Positions 1-7,890 of a stretch of 63,929 nucleotides of DNA are shown piece after piece. A model generated the notes under the pieces. The model had not been told where the DNA came from and ran no database searches. It worked only from the letters and a program-made list of their open reading frames with translations. The DNA is from JADFMN01 sp964529975. GTDB lineage: Bacteria > Armatimonadota > Fimbriimonadia > Fimbriimonadales > Fimbriimonadaceae. The translations under genes were made by a program, and so were the position numbers. The stretch spans positions 1 to 63,929 of the forward strand of contig CAZGXW010000008.1 in the NCBI GenBank assembly GCA_964529975.1. Reading direction: 5' to 3'. Positions within the stretch are counted from its first letter, which is position 1; each line of letters begins with the position of its first letter.

Positions 1-3000
1 TACAAGCCCCGCATCGACCACGACCTCCTGCGCAAGCACGTGCGCGGACTGATCTCGTCGAGCACGTGCCTGGGCAGCGAGATCAACCAGTTCCTGCTCG
101 CCGGCGAGTACGACCGCGCGCAGTACACGGCCGGGATGTACAAAGAGATGTTCGACGAGGGTTGCTACTTCATCGAACTCCAAGACCACGGACTGCGCGA
201 GCAGAAACTCTGCAACGAGCAACTCATCCGCATCGCGCGCGAACTGGATCTGCCGCTCGTCGCGACCAACGACGCGCACTACCTCTGCAAGAGCGACGCC
301 GAGCCGCACGACGTTCTTCTCTGCATCGGCACGGGATCGCTGCTCGAAGAAGAGAAGCGCCTGAGGTTCGAGACCCAGGAGTTCTACGTCAAGTCGCCCG
401 ACGAGATGGCCCGGCTGTTCCCGGACAACCCGGAGTCGATCGAGAACAGCACCAAGATCGCCGCGCTGTGCGACGTCCGACTCTCTAACCAGCGCGCGGC
501 GATGCCCACGCCCGACCTGCCGTTCGGTGAGACCACAGTCACCTACCTGCGGCAACTCGCCGAGAAGGGGCTGCAAGACCGCACCAAGGGACTGACCGAC
601 GACCATTGGAAACGCCTGAACTTCGAACTCGACGTGATCGGCCAGACCGGGTTCGAGTCGTACTTCTTGCTCGTACGCGAGTTCACGAACTTCAGCCGCG
701 GCCAGGGCATCATGACGGGCGTCCGCGGCTCGGCGGCCGGTTCGCTGGTCTCCTACGCGATCGGCATCACCGACGTCGACCCGATCGAGTACGACCTCAC
801 GTTCGAGCGCTTCCTCAACCCTGAGCGCGTCTCCATGCCCGATATCGACCTCGACTTCGAGGACGCGCGGCGGGATGAGGTCATCCGCTGGGTCACCGAG
901 AAGTACGGCAAAGACCGCGTGGCGCAGATCGTCACTTTTGGAACGCTCGGCGCAAAGGCCGCGCTCCGCGACGCGGGCCGCGTGATGGGATACGCGCCGA
1001 TGGACGTCGACAGTCTCTGCTTACTCATACCCACCGGGCCAGGTTGGACCATCGTCCGCGCGCTCATGGAGTCTGCCGAGTTCCGCGCGTCCGTCGCCAA
1101 CGATTCCAAGATCAAGAAACTGGTCGACACGGCGAAGAGCGTGGAGGGAGTCTCGCGGCATAGCGGTGTCCATGCGGCAGGAATCGTCATCAGTCAAGAA
1201 CCGCTCTCCGAACACATCCCGCTCTATCGCTCGTCGGAGGGACTTCCCGTGACCGCCTACGAGATGGGCCACCTGGAGAGCGTCGGTCTGTTAAAGATGG
1301 ACTTTCTCGGCCTGAGCAACCTCACTGTCTTGGCGCGCACGATCGAGAACATCCGAAAGACGCACAGCGATCCGGTCGCCCATCCCGTGCTCGAAAAGGG
1401 AGTCGACGCCATTCCCCTGGACGACCCGAAGACGTATGAGATGCTCAGCAAGGGCGACACCATCGGCGTCTTCCAACTCGAAAGCGGTGGAATGCGACGC
1501 AACATCATCGAACTCAAACCGCAGAACGTTCGAGAACTCGCCGCTATGGTCGCGCTGTATCGCCCTGGCCCGATGGAGCACATCGCGCGTTTCGTCGACA
1601 ACAAGTTCGGGCGTCGAAAGCCCGAGTACCTCGACGAACGTATGCGTCCGATCCTCGAAGAGACCTACGGCGTCATCGTCTATCAAGACCAAGTACTAAA
1701 ACTCGTGCAGGCTCTCGCAGGCTTCAGCCTTGGCAAGGCCGACATTCTGCGCAAGGCGATGGGAAAGAAGGAACTCGGCACGATGGAGAAGATGCGAGAC
1801 GAGTTCCTCCAAGGCTGCGAGCGCAACGGTGTGCAGAACGCGGTCGCCAAGAAAGTCTGGGAGCTGCTCCTTCCGTTCGCGGGCTACGCTTTCAACAAGG
1901 CGCACGCTGTCTGCTACGCGATCATCGCAGCGCAGACGGCCTATCTCAAAGCCAACTACCCGGTCGAGTACATGGCGGGGCTCCTTGCCGTCTACCGCAC
2001 GGCCCAAGACCGTGTCACCACCTTTATCGAGGAGTGTCGCCGCCAGTCGATCGCCGTTCTGCCGCCGGACGTGAACACAAGCGAGGTGGACTTCACGATC
2101 GAGAGCACAAGCCAGGGCCACGCCGTCAGGTTTGGGCTCGGAGCGATAAAGAACGTCGGCGAGGGTCTCGTTCGGCACATCATGAAGGAGCGTAGCGGGA
2201 AGCCCTTCAGCCACCTGTTCGAGTTTTGCGCAAGGGCAAGGGAAGGTGGATTGAACCGCCTCGCACTGGAATCGCTCATCAAGGCGGGTGCGTTGAGCAG
2301 CATCGACACCAACCGCAACCGACTCCTGTCCAACGTGGAGTCCGCGCTCGCATTCGCCGACAGAGCAGTGCGCGAGCAACGCGTGGGCCAAGACTCATTG
2401 TTCGGTGAGGGTGAGCCCTCGACAGCGCTCGACCTTCCAAACCTTCCCGCAGCGGACCCGCCGACGAGGACCGAGGTCCTCGGGTGGGAGAAGGACGTCA
2501 TGGGGATCTACGTCTCCGACCACCCCTTGCGCGGTTACGAGCGGACGCTGAGCGAAGTGGCCAGCCATCCGTGCCAAGCGATCGCTGAATCGCCCGAGGG
2601 AACGCGAGTCCGGATCGCCGGAGTCATCTCCGGGCTGAGAGAGATTACGACGCGGCGGGGCGAACGCATGGCCACGCTCACGATCGAGGACTTCACTGGG
2701 ATCGCGAACTGTATGGTCTTCCCGCAGCCTTACGCCAAACTGAGAACTCGGATCGAGAAGGACGCGGTGGTCCTGGCGAAGGGCACGGTCAAGCATCGAC
2801 AAAGGCCAGGCACTGGCGAGACCGAGGTCGAAGTCGCTGTCGACGATATCGAGCAGGTCGTCGCCCGCCAGTCTCAAGTCGTGTTCGATGAGAACCTGGA
2901 CGGAAGCCTGCTGGTCAGGGTCGAGAGCGCGACCAAGGCGGAACTCATCGAACTCAAGCGGCTTATCGACCAGAACCCCGGAAACTTCGAGGTCCTTCTC

Positions 3001-3171
3001 AGATTTGGCTCAGAAAGCGATTCGCAGCCGGTCATCCCGCTCCAACGCGTCGATGCTACTGACGAGTTCGTCCGCAGCATCAAGCGGGTACTCTCGCGAT
3101 GCGAAACCGACCTGGTCCGCCACGGCCATGCGGCCCAACGGACGGAACAGTCACCGGCCCTCGCGCGTTAG
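1..3171 (+). CDS. dnaE: DNA polymerase III alpha subunit, 5' end outside window
   Basis: This is the replicative polymerase subunit that extends DNA at the fork. The reading frame is open from base 1, so the start lies upstream; 1056 residues are visible and roughly the first hundred of the PHP domain are missing. The window opens with YKPRIDHDLLRKH, typical of the end of the PHP domain. The catalytic motif PDIDLDFED is near visible residue 280, and the third acidic residue lies in LLKMDFLGL near residue 434. An OB-fold (TRVRIAGVISGLREITTRRG) is near residue 870. The length and the absence of an exonuclease domain fit DnaE rather than PolC. Confidence 0.97.
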   Translation, partial: YKPRIDHDLLRKHVRGLISSSTCLGSEINQFLLAGEYDRAQYTAGMYKEMFDEGCYFIELQDHGLREQKLCNEQLIRIARELDLPLVATNDAHYLCKSDAEPHDVLLCIGTGSLLEEEKRLRFETQEFYVKSPDEMARLFPDNPESIENSTKIAALCDVRLSNQRAAMPTPDLPFGETTVTYLRQLAEKGLQDRTKGLTDDHWKRLNFELDVIGQTGFESYFLLVREFTNFSRGQGIMTGVRGSAAGSLVSYAIGITDVDPIEYDLTFERFLNPERVSMPDIDLDFEDARRDEVIRWVTEKYGKDRVAQIVTFGTLGAKAALRDAGRVMGYAPMDVDSLCLLIPTGPGWTIVRALMESAEFRASVANDSKIKKLVDTAKSVEGVSRHSGVHAAGIVISQEPLSEHIPLYRSSEGLPVTAYEMGHLESVGLLKMDFLGLSNLTVLARTIENIRKTHSDPVAHPVLEKGVDAIPLDDPKTYEMLSKGDTIGVFQLESGGMRRNIIELKPQNVRELAAMVALYRPGPMEHIARFVDNKFGRRKPEYLDERMRPILEETYGVIVYQDQVLKLVQALAGFSLGKADILRKAMGKKELGTMEKMRDEFLQGCERNGVQNAVAKKVWELLLPFAGYAFNKAHAVCYAIIAAQTAYLKANYPVEYMAGLLAVYRTAQDRVTTFIEECRRQSIAVLPPDVNTSEVDFTIESTSQGHAVRFGLGAIKNVGEGLVRHIMKERSGKPFSHLFEFCARAREGGLNRLALESLIKAGALSSIDTNRNRLLSNVESALAFADRAVREQRVGQDSLFGEGEPSTALDLPNLPAADPPTRTEVLGWEKDVMGIYVSDHPLRGYERTLSEVASHPCQAIAESPEGTRVRIAGVISGLREITTRRGERMATLTIEDFTGIANCMVFPQPYAKLRTRIEKDAVVLAKGTVKHRQRPGTGETEVEVAVDDIEQVVARQSQVVFDENLDGSLLVRVESATKAELIELKRLIDQNPGNFEVLLRFGSESDSQPVIPLQRVDATDEFVRSIKRVLSRCETDLVRHGHAAQRTEQSPALAR

Positions 3172-3190
3172 ACACTCGGTGGTCATCGCC

Positions 3191-3907
3191 ATGCGAACCA
3201 AGGCAGCCCTTTTTTTCACGGCAGCGCTCCTCTTCGGGGCTGCCGCTACCGCCCTTGGTGCCGACGAGTTCGATGCCTACTTCGCGGACATTGGGATCCT
3301 GCAGCTCAAACCAGTCCAGACGGAACTTGGCGTGACTGAGGCCCAACGCGCGAGCATGAACAAGCATGCCGATTGGCTCAACGTCCAGTCCAAGGCGATC
3401 GATTCCCAAGTCCGGTCTGGAAAGATGAAGCCCGAAGACGCCAACAAACTCATGCAGACCCACCTGGTCAACATGAAGAACAAGATCATTGGCGAGCTCA
3501 CGGCGGCGCAACTCAAACGGCTACGAGAGATCACTCTCCAGAGGGACGGGCTTCTCCCGCTCCTGGACAAGAAACTCTGCGCGAAGATCGGCGTCACAGA
3601 GACACAAAGGAAGAAACTGGCAGACGCGTACCTCGCCAACGACCAGAAAGCAAAACAGCTTCAGACCCAGGCGTTCAAGCCGATCATCGACAAGTACTCA
3701 AAGATGACGCCCAAGACGGACGCCGAGAAGAAGAAACTGTCCGAGCAAGCCGACAAGGAGCTTCAAGCCGCAAAGGACAAGATCCAGCCGCAGATCGACA
3801 AACTCGGCAAGGACTACATCGCGCTTGTCGACTCGACGCTGACGGCGGGCCAGAAGGACGCCTTCAACAAGTTGAAGGGCAAACCCTTCATCCCGAAAGT
3901 GAACTGA
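3191..3907 (+). CDS. secreted helical protein of unknown function
   Basis: The product is a 238-residue protein with a clear N-terminal signal peptide (MRTKAALFFTAALLFGAAA) ending near ALG-AD. The mature part is Lys- and Gln-rich and predicted helical. It carries two similar segments, each starting LGVTEAQR or IGVTETQRKK, which suggests an internal duplication of a Spy/CpxP-like helical unit. That resemblance is inference from composition and motif only. The start is the ATG directly before the signal peptide; the open frame extends further upstream inside dnaE but has no signal there. It lies 19 bp after dnaE on the same strand. Confidence 0.75.
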   Translation: MRTKAALFFTAALLFGAAATALGADEFDAYFADIGILQLKPVQTELGVTEAQRASMNKHADWLNVQSKAIDSQVRSGKMKPEDANKLMQTHLVNMKNKIIGELTAAQLKRLREITLQRDGLLPLLDKKLCAKIGVTETQRKKLADAYLANDQKAKQLQTQAFKPIIDKYSKMTPKTDAEKKKLSEQADKELQAAKDKIQPQIDKLGKDYIALVDSTLTAGQKDAFNKLKGKPFIPKVN

Positions 3908-3920
3908 GCACGAAGAGCGT

Positions 3921-4514
3921 CTAGCGCGGCACCAGGTCGCACGCCTCTGCCGGCATCCAGTGTGCGTCCTTTCCGTCCCACTTGACGTTGCATCCGATCG
4001 GGTTCGTCAGCGCGACGTCTGGCGCCTTGCCGGCGAGCGCGGCCTCTAGCGCGTCCTCGAGTTCGTTCGTTGTCGCTTGTGTCCAGTCGCGCGGGTTGTC
4101 GATTCCTCGCCCCGTGTAGACGAGGCGCCTGGATGCATCGAACACATAGAAGTGGGGCGTCCTCAGCGCTCCGTATGCCCTCGCAACCTCCTGTGAACCG
4201 TCATGGAGGTACTTCCAAGGAAAGCCGTGCTCATTCATGCGAGCGACCATGTGAGCGAAGTCGTCGCTTTCATACGTGTTCGCGCTGTTGCTGTTGATCG
4301 CGACGAACGCCACGCCTCTGGGCGCAAACTGCTCAACGGTCTTTCTGGTCTGCTCGTCGCTGCCAACCACGTAGGGACAGTGGTTACAAGTAAAGAACAC
4401 AACGAGGATTGGGGACTCCGAGAAGTCTTCCAACGCGTACGTCGATCCGTCAGTGGCGGGCAAGCGAAACCCCGGCGCCGCGTCGCCGATCTGGAGCGTA
4501 AACGGTTTTGTCAT
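3921..4514 (-). CDS. thioredoxin-fold redox protein, AhpC/TSA-like
   Basis: This 197-residue protein looks like a cytoplasmic thiol-disulfide protein of the redoxin/AhpC-TSA superfamily. It begins with the redoxin signature GDAAPGFRLPATDGSTYAL. Near residues 43-48 it carries CNHCPY, a CxxC active site also seen in uncharacterised thioredoxin-like peroxiredoxins. A later segment, LRTPHFYVFD, supplies the cis-Pro region. The C-terminal GCNVKW segment is characteristic of this subfamily. No signal peptide is visible. It converges with the secreted protein on its left and diverges from the HD-domain gene on its right. The substrate is unknown. Confidence 0.85.
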   Translation of the reverse strand: MTKPFTLQIGDAAPGFRLPATDGSTYALEDFSESPILVVFFTCNHCPYVVGSDEQTRKTVEQFAPRGVAFVAINSNSANTYESDDFAHMVARMNEHGFPWKYLHDGSQEVARAYGALRTPHFYVFDASRRLVYTGRGIDNPRDWTQATTNELEDALEAALAGKAPDVALTNPIGCNVKWDGKDAHWMPAEACDLVPR

Positions 4515-4520
4515 GCGCCG

Positions 4521-4526
4521 ATCCTA
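4521..4526 (-). promoter_or_regulatory. -10 box TAGGAT, 6 nt before ATG
   Basis: On the minus strand TAGGAT is followed by six bases and then the ATG of the thioredoxin-like gene. There is no Shine-Dalgarno sequence. The spacing places the transcription start at or next to the ATG, as in leaderless mRNAs. Confidence 0.5.
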
Positions 4527-4567
4527 CCTTGCCCTAGGTCGCTGCGAGCCGACGACTGCCGTCTGGA

Positions 4568-4573
4568 TAGACT
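4568..4573 (+). promoter_or_regulatory. -10 box TAGACT, 6 nt before ATG
   Basis: TAGACT ends six bases before the ATG of the HD-domain gene, with no Shine-Dalgarno sequence between. It faces the TAGGAT box of the divergent gene about 40 bp away. A leaderless start is inferred. Confidence 0.5.
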
Positions 4574-4579
4574 GGCACA

Positions 4580-5167
4580 ATGTCCGCTCTTGACGCATCG
4601 CTTGCCTTTGTCGAGGAGATCGATAAACTCAAGGGCGTAGAGAGGCGGACCCGACTGATCGAACTTCCCAGGCAAGAGAACTCTGCAGAACATTCCTGGC
4701 ACGTTGCGACGTTCGCGATGGCCATGGCACCTCTCGCGCCCCAGGGCGTAAGCATCGACAGGGCGCTCAGAATGTTGCTCGTTCACGACATCGTCGAGAT
4801 CGACGTCGGCGACACGTTTGCCTACGATGAGGCAGGCCACGCGGACAAGCCTAGGAAAGAGGCAATCGCCGCTGACCGGATCTTTGGCCTGTTGCCGGGA
4901 GGGCAGAAGCAGGAGTTTGTAGAACTTTGGCAGGAGTTTGAGAGGGCTGAGACAGCGACCGGAGCCTACGCGCACGCGATCGACCGGTTTCTCCCCATAC
5001 TGCACAACTTCAAGACCAACGGTCATGCCTGGCGGGAACACGGGATCACGAGGACGCAAGTCCTCAAACGAAACGCGATCGTGGAGAAAGGCTGTCCGGC
5101 ACTTTGGCCCGTGCTCCTTCAAATCATCGAAGAGTCAGTCGCGAGCGGGTTTCTGGTCGACCAGTAA
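4580..5167 (+). CDS. HD-domain hydrolase, YfbR/HDDC2-like
   Basis: This is a 195-residue single-domain metal-dependent phosphohydrolase. The HD residues are visible: the first histidine in ENSAEHSWHVA near residue 37, and the His-Asp pair in LLVHDIVEIDVGD near residue 73. An acidic residue later in YAHAIDRFLPIL completes the metal site. Length and motif spacing match the YfbR/HDDC2 family, which removes phosphate from deoxynucleoside 5'-monophosphates. The exact substrate here is inferred. The gene is preceded by a -10 box instead of a Shine-Dalgarno sequence. Confidence 0.87.
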   Translation: MSALDASLAFVEEIDKLKGVERRTRLIELPRQENSAEHSWHVATFAMAMAPLAPQGVSIDRALRMLLVHDIVEIDVGDTFAYDEAGHADKPRKEAIAADRIFGLLPGGQKQEFVELWQEFERAETATGAYAHAIDRFLPILHNFKTNGHAWREHGITRTQVLKRNAIVEKGCPALWPVLLQIIEESVASGFLVDQ

Positions 5168-5206
5168 GGCAAGCGTTGAGGCTCGTCTTGGTAACCTCTG
5201 GAGACA

Positions 5207-6817
5207 ATGACGGTCGCTTTCTTTGCCGCAGTCGTCTCCATTGCCCCAGCCGACCTCGTTGTCAGGAACGCGCTGGTCTGGTCAGACGGCATGACGGGGT
5301 TCTCGACGAGCCTGGCGGTGGACGAAGGTGTCTTCGTCTACGTCGGTGACGATCCGACTGCGTTCGTCGGTCCCAACACCGAAGTCATCGATGCCCGGGG
5401 AAAGACGGTCATTCCGGGCCTCATCGACTCGCACGTACACATGCTCAATGGAGGCAGCAGCCTCACCGACATCCAACTCAGGGATGCGAAGGACAAGAAG
5501 GACTTCATTGTGCGGCTCAAAGACTATGCCGCGAAAAACCCAGATAGAACTTGGATCACTGGTGGGCGATGGAGCACGGAGAGTTGGGCTGACAAGACGG
5601 AGCCCACAAAGGCCTGGCTGGACGAAGCCGTCCCGGACAAGCCGGTCTTCTTGAGCCGCATGGACGGCCATAGCGGCATCGCCAACTCGAAGGCGCTTCA
5701 ACTCGCCGGAGTCACAAGGAACACGCCCGATCCGGAAGGAGGGCGCATCGTCAAATGGCCGGACGGAGAACCTACCGGGCTGTTGCGCGAGACCGCCATG
5801 GGCCTGGTCTCACGGCACGTTCCGGCAAAGCCATTGTCGGTCTTGAAGCAAGACTTGATCGCAGCGATGGACCACATGCACTCTCTCGGCGTGACGACTG
5901 TTTCGGACATTCCGGGCGAAGCCTCTTTGCCGATCTATCAACAACTTGCTGCTTCTGGCGAACTTGCTCTCAGGTTTGGACTCTTCCCAACGATGTCGGT
6001 CGAGAACATCGCGCGCACAAAGCAGTCGTTTCGCAGCGTCCCGCTCCAACTGGAGTTCAAGGGAGTGAAGGTCTATATGGACGGTACGCTCGGCTCCCGA
6101 ACGGCGTGGATGTTCGAGCCGTTCAACAACAACCCCGCAGACGTGGCGAACAACACCGGACTGCCAAGGCCCGGGGTAGCAGACGGAACCGTCCGGAGGA
6201 CGGCGGCGCAATGTGCGGCGAACGGACTGCAACTCATCGGACACGCGATTGGTGATCGAGCGAACAAGGAGCTTGTCGACGTCTTTGTCTCGGCATGGTC
6301 GGACGTTCGCAAGGCAAGACCACGGCTCGAGCACGCCCAGCACCTGCGTGCGTTAGACATTCCTGCGATTGGCCGCCTAGGCGTGGTCACGAGTTATCAG
6401 CCGTTTCATAAGGCCGACGACGGACGATACTGCGAGAGTTACATCGGCGCAGAGCGCAGCGCATCGAGCTATGCGTACAAGGATGTCCTCGACCACGGTG
6501 GCGTACTCGCGTTTGGAAGCGACTGGCCCGTCGTGACGGCAAATCCGTTTTTGGGAATGGAGGCCGCAGTCACTGGGCGAACGCTCGCAGGCAACGTCTG
6601 GCAGCCTCAGAACAACATCCCCGTGGTCGAAGCCTTGCGTGCCTATACTTCGTCAGCGGCATACGCCCTCTTTTGGGAGAAGTCGATCGGACGAATCGCG
6701 CCCGGCTATTACGCCGACTTTGTGATTCTCAACGAGAGCGTGTTCGCTGACAAGCCGAACTGGGCGCAGATCCGCCCGACCGCGACCTACATCGCGGGCA
6801 AAAGAATGTATCCGTAA
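5207..6817 (+). CDS. amidohydrolase, YtcJ-like
   Basis: A 536-residue zinc-type amidohydrolase of the YtcJ-like branch. The N-terminal beta-sandwich (DLVVRNALVWSDG) leads into the metal motif GLIDSHVHMLNGG near residue 70. Later features are HAIGDRANKEL near residue 345 and GSDWPVVTANPFLGMEAAV near residue 440, which holds the conserved aspartate. The C-terminal strand IAPGYYADFVILNESVF closes the composite domain. A short hydrophobic start (MTVAFFAAVVSIAPA) may be a weak signal peptide. Members hydrolyse amides and related bonds with poorly defined substrates. It converges with the LemA gene across a hairpin. Confidence 0.9.
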   Translation: MTVAFFAAVVSIAPADLVVRNALVWSDGMTGFSTSLAVDEGVFVYVGDDPTAFVGPNTEVIDARGKTVIPGLIDSHVHMLNGGSSLTDIQLRDAKDKKDFIVRLKDYAAKNPDRTWITGGRWSTESWADKTEPTKAWLDEAVPDKPVFLSRMDGHSGIANSKALQLAGVTRNTPDPEGGRIVKWPDGEPTGLLRETAMGLVSRHVPAKPLSVLKQDLIAAMDHMHSLGVTTVSDIPGEASLPIYQQLAASGELALRFGLFPTMSVENIARTKQSFRSVPLQLEFKGVKVYMDGTLGSRTAWMFEPFNNNPADVANNTGLPRPGVADGTVRRTAAQCAANGLQLIGHAIGDRANKELVDVFVSAWSDVRKARPRLEHAQHLRALDIPAIGRLGVVTSYQPFHKADDGRYCESYIGAERSASSYAYKDVLDHGGVLAFGSDWPVVTANPFLGMEAAVTGRTLAGNVWQPQNNIPVVEALRAYTSSAAYALFWEKSIGRIAPGYYADFVILNESVFADKPNWAQIRPTATYIAGKRMYP

Positions 6818-6833
6818 TGAAAACGAAGGGTGC

Positions 6834-6863
6834 CACGGCCTGACCGTTGCACGGCAGGCCGTG
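6834..6863. terminator. hairpin between convergent genes
   Basis: CACGGCCTG (6834-6842) pairs perfectly with CAGGCCGTG (6855-6863) around a 12-nt loop. It sits between the ends of the amidohydrolase and LemA genes. There is no T-tract, so it could be a dispersed palindrome as well as a bidirectional terminator. Confidence 0.45.
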
Positions 6864-6875
6864 TAATGCCAATCC

Positions 6876-7424
6876 CTAGAACTGCACCTTCACCGGCTCG
6901 CGGGCAGCGGGCTCGTCCAATTCGAACAGCTCTTTCGGCTTGAAGTTCCCCATCCCGGCGAGGATGTTCGTCGGGAACGCCTCCAGCTTCGTGTTGTACG
7001 ACGTCACGATGTCGTTGTAGTACTGCCGAGCGAAGGAGATCTTGTTCTCCGTCGAGCGAAGTTCCTCTTGCAACTGCATCATGTTTTCGTTCGAGCGCAA
7101 CTCCGGATAAGCCTCAGCGAGGGCAAAGAACCCACTTAGCGCAGAAGCCACTGCCGTCTCCGCCGCAGCCTTGTCATGGACCGAGGTGGCGCCGACGGCG
7201 CGATTGCGGGCCTGGATCACCTTCTCCAAGGTGTCCTGCTCGTGCTTCATGTACCCCTTGACGGTCTCCACGAGGTTCGGGATCAGATCGTATCGACGCT
7301 TCAATTGCACGTCTATCTGTCCCCAAGCGTTCATGGTCTGCTGGCGGTCGGAGACGAGGCCGTTATAGGCGGCGATCACCCAAACCACGAGCACGACGAC
7401 GACGATGGCGAGAATCCAGAACAT
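6876..7424 (-). CDS. LemA family protein
   Basis: A 182-residue LemA-type protein. It has one N-terminal membrane segment (FWILAIVVVVLVVWVIAAY), a short N-terminal tail, and a long helical domain. The family hallmark follows the membrane segment: NAWGQIDVQLKRRYDLIPNL near residues 32-51, then LVETVKGYMKHEQDTLE. The C-terminus is slightly extended (EPAAREPVKVQF). LemA proteins form a helical bundle anchored to the membrane and their role is not firmly known. The usual partner genes (TPM-domain proteins, htpX) are not adjacent. A TAGAAT box lies 15 nt upstream of the ATG. Confidence 0.93.
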   Translation of the reverse strand: MFWILAIVVVVLVVWVIAAYNGLVSDRQQTMNAWGQIDVQLKRRYDLIPNLVETVKGYMKHEQDTLEKVIQARNRAVGATSVHDKAAAETAVASALSGFFALAEAYPELRSNENMMQLQEELRSTENKISFARQYYNDIVTSYNTKLEAFPTNILAGMGNFKPKELFELDEPAAREPVKVQF

Positions 7425-7455
7425 AGCGGTCTTACCGCTATTCTATACGAACCCC

Positions 7456-7890
7456 CTACTTCGGCGGTTGCTCGCGCCTAGTCAGCCTCACGGGACGCTC
7501 GTCGAATCCGCCCGGGTCGCTGAGGAGCACGCTGCCATCGCTCTGCCAAACCGCCGTCAGATCCTTGTTCATCTTCTCCGCACCGGTGCCCAGTTGTCCG
7601 ACAGGTCGGCCGAGCACGTGGGTGATCGTGAGGAATGCCCTGTCTTTGCCCAGCCGGTGAGTCCCGGACTCGTTGATTCCACTGCGTAGCAACTCGAACG
7701 TTCCATTGGGAAGGATCGTTAGCCTGACCTTGTTGATCGTCGTTACGACGTCGTTTCCGGGGATAGGATCAGCGCGCTGGAGGTCGCCTTCCCAGTCCCC
7801 GTACCACTTCTGGCTCTGGCTTTCGCAGCCAACGAGGGCGGTCAGCGTCAGCCCCAACGCCAAAACGGCGACAGATATAATTCTAGCCAT
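7456..7890 (-). CDS. small lipoprotein of unknown function
   Basis: About 144 residues starting MARIISVAVLALG, with a lipobox LTALVGC near residue 22 that predicts lipid attachment. The rest is a small beta-rich domain (WYGDWEGDLQ, ILPNGTFELL, GSVLLSDPGGF) resembling the short lipoproteins that test a value against a written threshold, but no family is recognised. An alternative ATG lies 9 bp upstream at 7899. The ATG chosen shares the tetranucleotide CATG with the divergent purL start, so the two coding regions meet end to end. Confidence 0.7.
   Translation of the reverse strand: MARIISVAVLALGLTLTALVGCESQSQKWYGDWEGDLQRADPIPGNDVVTTINKVRLTILPNGTFELLRSGINESGTHRLGKDRAFLTITHVLGRPVGQLGTGAEKMNKDLTAVWQSDGSVLLSDPGGFDERPVRLTRREQPPK
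7876..7881 (+). promoter_or_regulatory. consensus -10 box TATAAT, 7 nt before purL ATG
   Basis: A perfect TATAAT is followed by seven bases and then the purL ATG, with no Shine-Dalgarno sequence. The expected transcription start is the A of the ATG. The box lies inside the signal-peptide codons of the divergent lipoprotein gene. Confidence 0.6.
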